Below are positions 25,279 to 34,547 of a stretch of 44,295 nt of DNA, piece by piece. Within the stretch, counting starts at the first letter, position 1. Each line of letters starts with the position of its first letter. This stretch comes from Mycobacterium asiaticum DSM 44297 (GTDB taxonomy: Bacteria; Actinomycetota; Actinomycetes; Mycobacteriales; Mycobacteriaceae): contig NZ_HG964937.1 in NCBI RefSeq assembly GCF_000613245.1, positions 845,714-890,008 of the forward strand. Reading direction: 5' to 3'. Below the pieces are notes generated by a model. It ran no database searches and was not told the DNA's origin. It saw only the letters and a list, made by a program, of their open reading frames with translations. The position numbers were made by a program, and so were the translations under genes.

Positions 25279-26211
25279 GTGCCACGCACCGACAACGACA
25301 CTTGGGATCTGGCGACCAGCGTTGGCGCCACCGCGACCATGGTGGCCGCCGCCCGCGCCATCGCGACCAACGCCGACACCCCAATGATCACCGATCAGTT
25401 CGCCGAACCGCTGGTCCGGGCCGTCGGCGTGGATTTCTTCACCCGCTGGGTCACCGGCGACCTGGCGGCGGCCGACGTCGACGATGAAGAGTCGACCTGG
25501 AAGCTCGAGCACATGCCCGCCGCGATGGCCGCGCGCACCCGCTTCTTCGACTCGTTCTTCCAGGACGCGACCCAGGCGGGCATCCGCCAGGCCGTCATCC
25601 TGGCGTCCGGACTGGACGCCCGCGCCTACCGGCTGACGTGGCCCACGGGCACCACCGTGTTTGAGATCGACCAGCCGGAGGTCATTGCGTTCAAGACCAC
25701 GACGCTGGGCAACCTCGGTGCCGAGCCGACGGCCGAGCTGCGCACGGTCGCCATCGACTTGCGCCAGGACTGGCCCGCGGCGCTCGTCGACGCGGGTCTG
25801 GACACCAGCAAGCCGACCGCCTGGATCGCCGAGGGTCTGCTCGGGTATCTCCCGCCCGAGGCCCAGGATCGGCTGATGGACAACATCACCGCACTCAGCG
25901 CCGACGGCAGTCGGCTCGCGGTCGAAGCCATCCCGAATCGGCCGGAGCGGGACACCGAGCAGGCGCGCGAGATGATGCGCCGCGCCACCGCGAAGTGGCG
26001 CGAGCACGGGTTCGAGCTGGACTGGGAGAGCCTCGGTTTCGAGGGTGAGCGTAAGGACGTCGCCGAGTATCTGCAGCAGCTCGGCTGGCAGACCAGCGGA
26101 GTGCAGATGGGCCAGTTGCTCGACGAGCACGGCCTGGAACCCGTTCCGCAGTCCCATGACTCGGTGACGATGGCCGACACCATCTACTACACCTCGGTCC
26201 TGACCAAGTGA
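25279..26211 (+). CDS. SAM-dependent methyltransferase, TIGR00027/LCM-like family
   Basis: Putative class I methyltransferase of 310 residues, of the family greatly expanded in mycobacteria. Markers are the N-terminal [30 protein letters not shown] for the SAM-binding loop (about 112-122), [10 protein letters not shown] for the acidic residue binding the ribose, and [16 protein letters not shown]. Substrates of the family are mostly unknown; methylation of carboxyl or hydroxyl groups on small molecules is assumed from similarity to leucine carboxyl methyltransferase. GTG 25279 follows TTGGGAGAA. It overlaps the next methyltransferase gene by 4 bases. Confidence 0.9.
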   Translation: MPRTDNDTWDLATSVGATATMVAAARAIATNADTPMITDQFAEPLVRAVGVDFFTRWVTGDLAAADVDDEESTWKLEHMPAAMAARTRFFDSFFQDATQAGIRQAVILASGLDARAYRLTWPTGTTVFEIDQPEVIAFKTTTLGNLGAEPTAELRTVAIDLRQDWPAALVDAGLDTSKPTAWIAEGLLGYLPPEAQDRLMDNITALSADGSRLAVEAIPNRPERDTEQAREMMRRATAKWREHGFELDWESLGFEGERKDVAEYLQQLGWQTSGVQMGQLLDEHGLEPVPQSHDSVTMADTIYYTSVLTK

Positions 26212-26831
26212 GCGCTCCGCGCCGCGTGCTGAACGGCGCGGTCACCTCGATGTGGAGCGTGCTGTCGCCGGCTTACGACCTGCCGTTCCTGCAGCAGTGG
26301 GTCTACCGGCCGCCGCACGACGAGGTGATCGCCCAGCTTCGTGCGCACGGTTCCCGCAAGATCGCCGACATCGCCTGCGGCACGGGCGTGCTCAGCACTC
26401 GGATCGAACGGGAATTGCAGCCCGACGAGATCTATGGCGTCGACATGTCCGACGGCATGCTTGGTCAGGCCCGCGCCAAGTCGGACACGGTGCGGTGGCG
26501 GCGCGGTCCGGCCGAGCAGCTGCCGTTCGCCGACGGGGAACTCGACGCGGTGGTAACGACCTCGGCGTTTCACTTCTTCGACCAGCCGGCAGCGTTGCGC
26601 GAGTTCCATCGCGTGCTCGCCTCCGGTGGTCTGGTCGCCGTCGCGACCCTGAGCGCCCGGCAACGGTTCCAGGTACCGAGTAGGTGGAAACCGCAGCACA
26701 ACCCGTCCCCGACGGAGATGCGAGCGCTGTTCGAAGACGCCGGGTTCACCGTCAGTGACCAGCACCGCATCCCGCGGCCGGTGTGGACGCAGCTCATCTC
26801 CGACCTGTTGACGGTGGGCACGAAGGGCTAG
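26208..26831 (+). CDS. Class I SAM-dependent methyltransferase (Methyltransf_11 type)
   Basis: A 207-residue methyltransferase. The fold is visible from [15 protein letters not shown] (motif I, about 45-60), [15 protein letters not shown] (motif II, with the acidic residue), the [25 protein letters not shown] segment and [19 protein letters not shown], the post-motif typical of UbiE/Methyltransf_11 enzymes. The substrate is not deducible. GTG 26208 overlaps the stop of the preceding methyltransferase (GTGA), so the two are translated together and may act on the same molecule. Confidence 0.88.
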   Translation: MSAPRRVLNGAVTSMWSVLSPAYDLPFLQQWVYRPPHDEVIAQLRAHGSRKIADIACGTGVLSTRIERELQPDEIYGVDMSDGMLGQARAKSDTVRWRRGPAEQLPFADGELDAVVTTSAFHFFDQPAALREFHRVLASGGLVAVATLSARQRFQVPSRWKPQHNPSPTEMRALFEDAGFTVSDQHRIPRPVWTQLISDLLTVGTKG

Positions 26832-26913
26832 CGGTCCGCTCGCCCCTGCGCGACAACGGGTCTCGGCCCGGTCCCGGGGAGATTATGTCGCGGAAAACCG
26901 GGCAAAAGACCAG

Positions 26914-27474
26914 GTGACTGCTTCCACCTCGACCGCGCGGGTGGGGGACCGGTCACATCAGGTGTATCGGCGCCAGCATTCGGGTAGCCCAGAATCCGTG
27001 AGTGGTTCCACGTCAAGCGATCCGGTCGGCATTGGTGATGCCGACGAGTTCGGCGACTCCCATACGGGGACGGCCGACGCGCACACCGTGGCCATGATTC
27101 GCCGCAAGTTCGGTCACTGGCTGGATCAGCATCTGGAACTCGACGAGGAACGCGCCGCCGACATCGTTCTCGCTACCGACGAGGCAATGTCCAATTGTGC
27201 CGACCACGCCTACCGAATTCTTGACCAGGTCGGCGACCTGACATTGAAGATTGCGTACTACCCCGCCACCACGGAGCTAAGGGTCTGCATCGTCGACCAT
27301 GGGCATTGGGTTGAGCCCGACACCTCGCCGTCGAATGCCCGGGGCCGGGGCATCATGCTGATGCGCACCCTTGCCGATGACTGCACCATCGACGGCGGAG
27401 AGGGGGGCACCACCGTGTGCCTCCGGTTTTTCGGTTGCCCGCCGAACAACTTCGTCTTCAGCCAGGCAAGTTGA
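26914..27474 (+). CDS. RsbW-like anti-sigma factor / HATPase
   Basis: A 186-residue protein with a GHKL ATPase domain in residues 60-180. The N box is ATDEAMSNCADHAY, the G1 box VDHGHWVEP and the G2 box NARGRGIMLMRTLADD, as in RsbW/SpoIIAB anti-sigma kinases, which bind a sigma factor and phosphorylate a STAS antagonist. The first ~55 residues are Ser/Thr-rich and disordered-looking, so GTG 27001 could be an alternative start. The STAS gene follows 61 bases later to the first possible start, and the phosphatase that would complete the cycle is convergent behind it. No sigma-factor gene is in the window. Confidence 0.87.
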   Translation: MTASTSTARVGDRSHQVYRRQHSGSPESVSGSTSSDPVGIGDADEFGDSHTGTADAHTVAMIRRKFGHWLDQHLELDEERAADIVLATDEAMSNCADHAYRILDQVGDLTLKIAYYPATTELRVCIVDHGHWVEPDTSPSNARGRGIMLMRTLADDCTIDGGEGGTTVCLRFFGCPPNNFVFSQAS

Positions 27475-27583
27475 TCGCCGCGAAGTCGGGCGTTTCAGGC
27501 CCAACGAATTCGGCTAAACCTCGGCAGGTTCATAAGTGAGCCTTCAGAGGGTCGATTTCCCCCGAGAGGTCGAGGAGCGCAGC

Positions 27584-28027
27584 ATGAGCCGTGCCGTCAC
27601 CGAAGTCTTCGCTACACCTCTGCGATTGAGCCCGCGCCTCGTCTCCGAACTCGGTGCCCAGAGCAGCACCATGCGCGCCACCGTGCAGGGCTTCGATTCA
27701 GCGGTGATCGTTTATGTCGGTGGCGATATCGACGGGTGCAACGACGGGAATTGGCGGCTACTGCTGGCGGAGGCGTCGGCTTTCGTCACCGCACCTCAGC
27801 TTTTCATCGTGGATGTCAACAGCGTGGAATTCATGTCCTGCTCGGCGTACGAGGCGCTGGCCGAGGAGGCCCACCGGTGCCGGGAGCGCGGCATCGACCT
27901 GTGCCTGGTCAGCATCGACCCGGCGGTCAGTCGCATCGTTAGGGCGTGCGGTCTCGACGACATCCTGCCGGTGCACACCAGCGCGCCGCAAAGCCTGCAG
28001 CTCGTCGAGCCGGCGCACGCCTGCTGA
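27584..28027 (+). CDS. STAS-domain anti-sigma factor antagonist
   Basis: A 147-residue protein with a STAS domain (about residues 30-130). IVYVGGDIDGCND is the first strand region, FIVDVNSVEFMSCSAYEAL holds the switch helix with serines at the usual phosphorylation site (SCS in place of SSG), and a LCLVSIDPAVSRIVRACGLDDILPV end follows. In its unphosphorylated form it should bind the RsbW-like protein and free a sigma factor. ATG 27584 is chosen because GAGGAG lies 6 bases upstream; GTG 27536 would add 16 residues. It ends 9 bases from the stop of the convergent phytochrome-phosphatase gene. Confidence 0.87.
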   Translation: MSRAVTEVFATPLRLSPRLVSELGAQSSTMRATVQGFDSAVIVYVGGDIDGCNDGNWRLLLAEASAFVTAPQLFIVDVNSVEFMSCSAYEALAEEAHRCRERGIDLCLVSIDPAVSRIVRACGLDDILPVHTSAPQSLQLVEPAHAC

Positions 28028-28035
28028 TCCGGTGC

Positions 28036-30381
28036 CTATGGGCGCTGCAGGGTGACGATGGTGATGTCGTCCTCGGTGTCGTTGGCGGCCATGGCCGTCC
28101 AGATCCAGGTAGCCGTCGCATTCCCCGTCCGGCTCAGCGTCTGAGCCAACCGATCCAGTCCGTCGTCGATCGACTCACCGCGCCGTTCCACCAGGCCATC
28201 GGAGTACAGGACCAGACCCTGTCCGGGCTCTACGGTGAACGCGCTGGCCGAGTAGGTAACGCCTCGTACACCGATCGGCGGGGAGAGCTGGATCGGTGCC
28301 GGAACCGAGCCGCCGCCCGAATACGTCAGGTAGGGGATCAGGTGGCCGGCACACGCGGCCTCGACCTCTCCCGAATCCAAATCGACTCGTGCGGCGATGA
28401 CGGTGGCGAATGCGCCGGGCATCAGGTGCAGGCAAAAGTCGTTGAGTTGATGCAACGCCTCGGCCGGTGCGGCGCCGGCGAACAGCTGCGAGCGCAGCGC
28501 GTTGCGCAGCTGCGCCATGGTGCCGGCCGCGGTGACGCCGTGCCCGGCGATGTCCCCGATCAGCACGATCAGCCGGCCGTCGCGCAACTCGAACGCGTCG
28601 TACCAGTCACCGCCGACGTTGTCGCCGGCCGCGGGCTCGTAGTGCGCGGACAGGTGCCAGCTGTCGAGCGTCGGGATCGACTCGGGCAGCAGACTGCGCT
28701 GCAGCGTCTCGGCCACGCGCAGCGCGCCGCGGGTCCGTCGGTACAGCGACTCCACCAGGTAGCGGCGCAACGCCTCGGCTGACTCGCGCTCGGTGAGAGT
28801 CCACGGTTCGCTGCGCTGGTGGACGACCTCGCGCCAGCGGTCGAACGACTTGCGTGGGCTGAGCCGTATTCCGGAACCCTCGTTGGTCGCGATCGCCTTG
28901 TTGTGTGGGTCGCCGCCCCAGTCGACCGAGCGCAGCACCTCGCGGCGGAACCAGATCGCGGACTGTCCGTCCGGCAGGTTGAGCGCCAGTGCGCCCGCGG
29001 CCAGCTGTGAATCAAGGGCAAGTTCGGGCAGCTCGTCGGCGAGGCACTCGCTGCTCGCGATCTCGTCGCCCGCACCTCGTGCCCACGCGGCGACCGCGGA
29101 CACGACGTCTGGCGCCGGCACCGACCCGTGAGTCCGGCGGTCGCCTTGAATGTCGACGACGACGCCGTCGGCGGGCACCAGGTCGAGGAGGTCCGGGGCG
29201 CCGAGCAGCGTCGCGGCCAGTGGCTGGCTGTCGTCCGCCGCGGCGGCGGTGAGCTTGGCCAGCAGGGCCTGAGCCGCCAGTCGCTTCTGCAGCAGGTCAC
29301 CCTCGAACCGGTCGACGAGGCGCAACGACAGGGTCGACCCGAGGAACTCGGCCGCGGCGCGGGTACCGAACGGCGGGAGGTGTGGGCCGGCGTAGTGGTG
29401 GCAGGCGATGAGTCCCCACAACCGGCCGTGTCGCAGCAACGAGATGGACATCGACGCGTGCACGCCCATGTTCTGCAGGTACTCGATGTGGATGGGCGAG
29501 ACACTGCGCAGGGTGGCAAAGGTGAGGTCCAGTGGCGTGCCGTTCGAGGGGTCGATGGTCGGCACGATCGGCACGGGCGTGTAGTCGACGTCCGAGATCA
29601 GCCGTATCCAGTTCTTCTCGTACAGCGCGCGGGCCTGGGCCGGAATGTCGCTGGCTGGATAGTGCAAGCCAAGGAACGAGTTGAGGTCGTCGCGCTTGGC
29701 CTCGGCGACGACCTCACCGTTGTAGTGCGCGTCGTACCGGTACACCATGACCCGGTCGAAGCCGGTGAGTTCGCGTACTGCGCGCGCGGCCATCTCGTAA
29801 AGCTCCACGAGCGTGGCAGCCTGGTTCAGGTCCTCCACCGAACTGCGGACGGCCTGATAGGTATTCGGGAAGGAAAAAGGACGTTCGCCGTAGGCGATCT
29901 CGATCTCGACCAGCAGGATTCCGCCGGGGTCACGATGCAGGATGATGTCGAACGCCTTGGCCTCGCCGCCCACGTCGATCGCGCACTCGACCGGATTGCG
30001 CTGGGCGAGGTTGCCGAACGCCGAGGCCGTCTGTTCCACCCGGGCGGCCTGTTTGGCACCGAGCAGACACGACAGGTGCCGCCCCAGGACGGAATCCATG
30101 GGACGACCCAGTAGCTGCTCGACGTTGGCGCTCACCTGTTGCACCTCGAAGCCGGGTTCGCGTACCACCGCGAGCACGCCCCGCGGCTGGATGCTGCCGG
30201 GGATGTGGATCGGCTCGCGGGCGCAATTGTCCAATCCGATGGGTGTACCGACCGGAACCAGGTCTGGGACAGGCTGACATTCCGAGGGCGGGGTCGCGAT
30301 CCGACTCACACGCACTGCACCAACATATTTCCGACCCCTTGCGGGCCTTACGATTGCCGGCGGAGGCTGGTCCGAAAGCAT
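28036..30381 (-). CDS. Bacteriophytochrome with C-terminal SpoIIE-type PP2C phosphatase
   Basis: A 781-residue red/far-red photoreceptor fused to a phosphatase. The PAS domain begins with Cys53 in DNCAREPIHIPGSIQPRG, the biliverdin-attachment Cys of bacteriophytochromes. GAF carries PASDIP (242-247), His298 in SPIHIEYLQNMGV and CHHY at 327-330. PHY has the tongue motifs WGG (488-490) and SPRKSF (508-513). The PP2C domain (about 555-781) has GDWYDAF (591-597), GDIAGHG (609-615), SDGLVERRG and a DDITIV end, so its metal-binding Asp residues look intact. Light should gate dephosphorylation of a STAS antagonist, most simply the neighbouring one. An Arg replaces the usual His of the IQPHG motif. 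GTG 30309 is an alternative start that places Cys at residue 29. Confidence 0.93.
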   Translation of the reverse strand: MLSDQPPPAIVRPARGRKYVGAVRVSRIATPPSECQPVPDLVPVGTPIGLDNCAREPIHIPGSIQPRGVLAVVREPGFEVQQVSANVEQLLGRPMDSVLGRHLSCLLGAKQAARVEQTASAFGNLAQRNPVECAIDVGGEAKAFDIILHRDPGGILLVEIEIAYGERPFSFPNTYQAVRSSVEDLNQAATLVELYEMAARAVRELTGFDRVMVYRYDAHYNGEVVAEAKRDDLNSFLGLHYPASDIPAQARALYEKNWIRLISDVDYTPVPIVPTIDPSNGTPLDLTFATLRSVSPIHIEYLQNMGVHASMSISLLRHGRLWGLIACHHYAGPHLPPFGTRAAAEFLGSTLSLRLVDRFEGDLLQKRLAAQALLAKLTAAAADDSQPLAATLLGAPDLLDLVPADGVVVDIQGDRRTHGSVPAPDVVSAVAAWARGAGDEIASSECLADELPELALDSQLAAGALALNLPDGQSAIWFRREVLRSVDWGGDPHNKAIATNEGSGIRLSPRKSFDRWREVVHQRSEPWTLTERESAEALRRYLVESLYRRTRGALRVAETLQRSLLPESIPTLDSWHLSAHYEPAAGDNVGGDWYDAFELRDGRLIVLIGDIAGHGVTAAGTMAQLRNALRSQLFAGAAPAEALHQLNDFCLHLMPGAFATVIAARVDLDSGEVEAACAGHLIPYLTYSGGGSVPAPIQLSPPIGVRGVTYSASAFTVEPGQGLVLYSDGLVERRGESIDDGLDRLAQTLSRTGNATATWIWTAMAANDTEDDITIVTLQRP

Positions 30382-30493
30382 GTCCGGTTCCGGAACGGCT
30401 CTGCGCCATGTCGACTAAAGGCTGCAGTTTCAACCCGATAGACAATCTACGCATATTCGTGCCGCACTGCACGATCCGCGCCGCGTAATCGCG

Positions 30494-31147
30494 CTATTCA
30501 TTGCTAGCGAAAATGTTTTCCGCCATCATCCGCCGGCACCACTGTCGATAGCGTGCCGCGGTCCAGCCATCGCGGGTCAGCCGCAGGTAGGTGTCGACGC
30601 TGCAGATCACCGCGGTGGTCTCGACGAGTTCGTCGAAGGGCAAGTCTGTCCGCAGCCAGCCACGCCCGAGCGCGACATCGAGAATTCGTCGAATCTGCTG
30701 GTTGATGCTGGCATTCAAATCGTTCAGGAATCGATCCACCTCGGGATCATGGCTGGCAGCGCCGATCAATGCCGGGGCGATCCGCGCCGTCCCGAGGTGG
30801 ACCTTCGTCAACGCGTCGATCAGGTAACCGAGAGCCTCGTCGCTGGTCTTGCTGGCGCTAAAGAGGCGCCCCACTTCGAGGTTGCGAATGTCCTCTTCGC
30901 CCGCGATGCCGAATGCTGCGTATTCCACGGCCGCGGTCAACAGCGCACCCTTGGGGCCGTGGCCCTGGACGGTTTCCGGCGAGACGCCGGCGGCCTCGGC
31001 GATCTTGGCGAGCGTGGTTCGGGCGTAGCCCTGTTCGGCGAACAATTCGGCCGCCGCGGCGAGGATGCGTTGCCGGGTCTGCTGCGCCTGTTGCTGGCGG
31101 AGCTCCGATCGATATGCGCGGGCCGGCCGCGCTGACGTTTTCGACAT
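30494..31147 (-). CDS. TetR-family transcriptional regulator
   Basis: A 217-residue regulator. The N-terminal helix-turn-helix reads QTRQRILAAAAELFAEQGYA, TTLAKIAEAAGVSPETVQGH, the classical TetR pattern at about residues 20-65, and the C-terminal helical domain is ligand-binding. ATG 31147 is chosen because CAGGAG lies 5 bases upstream; a longer open frame would cross the operator. It is divergent from the glycosyltransferase gene across 65 bases that contain a perfect inverted repeat, so it probably represses that gene and itself. Confidence 0.88.
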   Translation of the reverse strand: MSKTSARPARAYRSELRQQQAQQTRQRILAAAAELFAEQGYARTTLAKIAEAAGVSPETVQGHGPKGALLTAAVEYAAFGIAGEEDIRNLEVGRLFSASKTSDEALGYLIDALTKVHLGTARIAPALIGAASHDPEVDRFLNDLNASINQQIRRILDVALGRGWLRTDLPFDELVETTAVICSVDTYLRLTRDGWTAARYRQWCRRMMAENIFASNE

Positions 31148-31172
31148 TGACTCCTGTGGCACAGTAATGAAT

Positions 31173-31188
31173 ACTACCATCAGGTAGT
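31173..31188. promoter_or_regulatory. Inverted repeat, candidate TetR operator
   Basis: ACTACC-ATCA-GGTAGT has perfect 6-base arms with a 4-base centre, between the divergent starts at 31147 and 31213. The position suits repression of both genes by the TetR protein. Confidence 0.65.
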
Positions 31189-31212
31189 GAAGCATGACGC
31201 CAGGGGGCGAAC

Positions 31213-32496
31213 ATGGCATCGATAATCATCGGCAGCTTTCCCGCCCACGGCCATGTCTCACCGATGCTGGAGATTGCCCGGAAGTTCGTCGAACGCGGTG
31301 ATTCCGTGCGGTTCATCACCGGTGCCCGCTTCGGCGATCGGGTGCGTGCGGTTGGCGCCGTGCACATTCCGCTGCCGCCCGACGCCGACCTTGACGAAAG
31401 CTTCCTGAAGCAATTTCCTGAGCGCGCAAAGCTCAAGGGCCTCAAGGCCGCCGCATTCGACATCGAACACGTCTTCGTTCGACCGACGGTCTCGCAGTAC
31501 CACACCATCAAGGCGGCGCACTTCGCTGCGCCCGCGGACTGCGTGCTGCTGGAACCGGCCACCATGGGCGGCGCACTGCTACTCGGCCACCGGTGCCCGG
31601 CCCGCCCTCCCGTTGTCGTGTGCGGTGTCGTACCGCTGCCGATCGCTAGTGCGGACACGGCACCGTATGGCATGGGATTTCCGCCCGCCCGCTGGGCCAA
31701 CCGGCAACGCAACGCGGCGCTGGCGGTGGTCGGCAAGCGAATGTTGGCTCAGCCCAACAGGACTGCCGATGAGCTGTATCACCAGGTGCACGATTGTCGG
31801 CTGCCCTATTCGCTGATCGACTGGTGCGGCTATGCCGACGCGATCGTCCAGTTCACCGTTCCCTCGTTCGAATACCCGCGTTCGGATGCGCCCTCGACGC
31901 TGCGCTTCGCGGGACCGATCGGCGCGGCCGGGTCGCAGGCCCCGCTGCCGGACTGGTGGTCCGACCTGGACGGCTCCCGCCCGGTCGTACACGTCACCCA
32001 GGGCACCGTCGCCAACCTCGATTACCGCCAGGCCATTGCGCCGACCCTGACGGCCCTGGCCGACGAGGACGTGCTGGTGGTAGTCAGCACCGGTGGGCGC
32101 CCGTTGGACACACTGCCGCCCTTACCCGAAAACGCCCGTGCCGCAATGTTTCTCCCCTACGACGAGCTATTGCCGCGCACGGATGTCTACGTGACCAACG
32201 GCGGTTACGGGGGAGTGCAGTACGCCTTGCGGTACGGCGTGCCGATCGTGGCGACCGGTGGCAAAGAGGACAAGCCCGAGGTCGGCGCGCGGGTGGCGTG
32301 GTCGGGTGTCGGGCGTCGGCTGCGCACCGAACGGCCGTCGCCGAGGGCGTTGCGCCGCGACATTCTCGCCGTGCTCAATGAGCCGCGCTACCGGGAAAGA
32401 AGCCGTCACATCGCGGCCGAGATGGCTGCGGCACCTGGATTCGCCTGCCTGGCGAATGTCGTCGACGACCTGATGCGCGCACCCTCACCGCGGTGA
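31213..32496 (+). CDS. GT1-family glycosyltransferase (MGT/UGT type)
   Basis: A 427-residue GT-B glycosyltransferase. The N-terminal domain starts IIIGSFPAHGHVSPMLEIA, the acceptor-side signature of UGT/macrolide glycosyltransferases. The C-terminal donor domain has VVHVTQGTVAN, FLPYDELLPRTDVYVTNGGY and YGVPIVATGGKEDKPEVGARV, corresponding to the nucleotide-sugar motif with its Gly-rich stretch. Related mycobacterial enzymes glycosylate small hydrophobic acceptors, including in glycopeptidolipid synthesis, but the acceptor here is unknown. Regulation by the divergent TetR protein is likely, which suggests an inducible detoxification or natural-product role. Confidence 0.87.
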   Translation: MASIIIGSFPAHGHVSPMLEIARKFVERGDSVRFITGARFGDRVRAVGAVHIPLPPDADLDESFLKQFPERAKLKGLKAAAFDIEHVFVRPTVSQYHTIKAAHFAAPADCVLLEPATMGGALLLGHRCPARPPVVVCGVVPLPIASADTAPYGMGFPPARWANRQRNAALAVVGKRMLAQPNRTADELYHQVHDCRLPYSLIDWCGYADAIVQFTVPSFEYPRSDAPSTLRFAGPIGAAGSQAPLPDWWSDLDGSRPVVHVTQGTVANLDYRQAIAPTLTALADEDVLVVVSTGGRPLDTLPPLPENARAAMFLPYDELLPRTDVYVTNGGYGGVQYALRYGVPIVATGGKEDKPEVGARVAWSGVGRRLRTERPSPRALRRDILAVLNEPRYRERSRHIAAEMAAAPGFACLANVVDDLMRAPSPR

Positions 32497-32571
32497 CCCC
32501 CGGCTCACCAACAATTCCCAGCTGACTAAATTCAGGTCGGGTAGTTGGCTTAAGAGCTAGGAAGGAACCTC

Positions 32572-34506
32572 ATGAACGCGCAGGTCGAGCAGCTGGAATT
32601 CCAGGCAGAGGCCCGGCAACTGCTGGATTTGATGGTCCATTCGGTCTACTCCAACAAGGACTCGTTCCTGCGGGAGCTGATCTCGAACGCGTCCGACGCG
32701 CTGGACAAAGTACGGCTGGAGGCGTTGCGCAACAAAGACCTCGACGTCGACACCTCCGATCTGCACATCGAGCTCGACGTCGACAAGCAGGCGCGCACGC
32801 TGACCGTTCGCGACAACGGCATCGGCATGACCCGGGCCGAGGTGGTGGACTTGATCGGCACGCTGGCCAAGTCAGGCACCGCCGAACTACGCCAACAGCT
32901 CCGGGAAGCCAAGAGCGCCCAGAACGAACAAGCGTCCGAGGAACTGATCGGGCAGTTCGGCATCGGCTTCTATTCCTCGTTCATGGTGGCCGACAAGGTC
33001 GAATTGGTCACCCGCAAGGCCGGCGAGAGCGAGGCCACCCGATGGGAGTCCAGCGGTGAGGGCACCTACACCATCGAGACCGTCGAGGACGCCCCGCAGG
33101 GCACGTCGGTCACGCTGCACCTCAAGCCCGAGGACGCCGAGGACGAGCTGCACGACTACACCTCGGAGTGGAAGCTCAAGAGCCTGGTCAAGCAGTACTC
33201 GGACTTCATCGCCTGGCCGATCCGCATGGAGGTCGAACGCCGGACGCCTTCGGAAGAAGAGGGCGGCGAGGAGACCGTAACCATCGAGACCGAGACCCTC
33301 AATTCGATGAAAGCCCTGTGGGCCCGGCCCAAGGAGGAGGTGTCGGAGGAGGAGTACAAGGAGTTCTACAAGCACGTCGCGCACGCCTGGGACGACCCGC
33401 TCGAGGTCATCGCGATGAAGGCCGAAGGCACCTTCGAGTACCAGGCGCTGCTGTTCATCCCTTCCCAGGCCCCCTTCGACCTGTTCAACCAGGACGCCAA
33501 GATTGGGGTCCAGCTCTACGTCAAGCGCGTGTTCATCATGGGCGACTGCGAAGACCTGATGCCCGTGTACCTGCGGTTCGTCAAGGGGGTCGTTGACGCA
33601 CAAGACCTGTCGCTCAACGTTTCTCGCGAGATCCTGCAGAAGGACCGGCAGATCAACGCGATCCGCCGCCGGTTGACCAAGAAGGTGCTGTCCACGATCA
33701 AGGACATCCAGACACAGCGGCCCGACGACTACCGCACCTTCTGGACCCAGTTCGGCAAGGTGCTCAAGGAAGGCCTGCTGTCCGACTTCGACAACCAGGA
33801 GACGCTGCTGGCCGTTTCGTCGTTCGCTTCCACGCACAGCGACGAGGAACCCACCACGCTGGCCGAGTACGTCGAGCGGATGAAGGACGGCCAGACGCAG
33901 ATCTTCTACGCCACCGGAGAATCGCGCCAGCAGCTGCTGAAGTCGCCGCACCTGGAGGCGTTCAAGGCCAAGGGTTACGAGGTGCTGCTGCTCACCGACC
34001 CGGTGGACGAGATCTGGGTGGGCGTGGTCAACGAATTCGACGGCAAGCCGTTGCAGTCGGTGGCCAAGGGCGAGGTGGACCTGGATTCCGACGAAGAGTC
34101 GTCGGCGGCCGAGCGGGAGGAGCAGGCGAAGGAATTCGCCGACCTGCTGAGCTGGCTCAAGGAAACCCTGAGCGAACACGTCAAGGAAGTGCGGCTCTCT
34201 ACCCGCCTGACCGACTCACCGGCCTGCCTGATCACCGACGCGTTCGGGATCACCCCCGCGCTCGCGCGGCTCTACCAGGCATCGGGACAAGATGTGCCGG
34301 TGGGCAAACGGACCCTGGAACTGAACCCGAACCATCCGCTGGTGACCGGGCTGCGCCAGGCGCACGCGGATCGTCCGGACGATGCAACCGTCGCCGAAAC
34401 GGCCGAACTGCTCTACGGCACGGCGCTGCTCGCCGAGGGTGGGGCGTTGGAGGATCCGGCCCGATTTGCTGAGCTGCTGGCCGACCGCCTGGCCCGCACG
34501 CTGTAA
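32572..34506 (+). CDS. htpG: Molecular chaperone HtpG (Hsp90)
   Basis: Cytoplasmic ATP-dependent chaperone of 644 residues, the full family length. The N-terminal ATPase contains FLRELISNASDALDK, TVRDNGIGMT and GQFGIGFYSSFMVAD. The middle domain has FDLFNQDAKIGVQLYVKRVF and DLSLNVSREILQKD with the conserved catalytic Arg. The C-terminal dimerisation part includes KEVRLSTRLTDSPACLI. The start is ATG 32572 behind GGAAGGAA. In M. tuberculosis htpG (Rv2299c) lies next to an aldo/keto reductase gene (Rv2298), and here the same reductase is the second gene downstream, so this block appears conserved. Confidence 0.98.
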   Translation: MNAQVEQLEFQAEARQLLDLMVHSVYSNKDSFLRELISNASDALDKVRLEALRNKDLDVDTSDLHIELDVDKQARTLTVRDNGIGMTRAEVVDLIGTLAKSGTAELRQQLREAKSAQNEQASEELIGQFGIGFYSSFMVADKVELVTRKAGESEATRWESSGEGTYTIETVEDAPQGTSVTLHLKPEDAEDELHDYTSEWKLKSLVKQYSDFIAWPIRMEVERRTPSEEEGGEETVTIETETLNSMKALWARPKEEVSEEEYKEFYKHVAHAWDDPLEVIAMKAEGTFEYQALLFIPSQAPFDLFNQDAKIGVQLYVKRVFIMGDCEDLMPVYLRFVKGVVDAQDLSLNVSREILQKDRQINAIRRRLTKKVLSTIKDIQTQRPDDYRTFWTQFGKVLKEGLLSDFDNQETLLAVSSFASTHSDEEPTTLAEYVERMKDGQTQIFYATGESRQQLLKSPHLEAFKAKGYEVLLLTDPVDEIWVGVVNEFDGKPLQSVAKGEVDLDSDEESSAAEREEQAKEFADLLSWLKETLSEHVKEVRLSTRLTDSPACLITDAFGITPALARLYQASGQDVPVGKRTLELNPNHPLVTGLRQAHADRPDDATVAETAELLYGTALLAEGGALEDPARFAELLADRLARTL

Positions 34507-34547
34507 AAAACCAGGTTGGCCGGTTGAATATTGTCCGAAGTGGTTAC

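Noticed and set aside
29128..30114. A 328-codon open frame opposite the phytochrome gene
   Set aside because: It is antisense to the PAS-GAF region, has no recognisable motif and no ribosome site.
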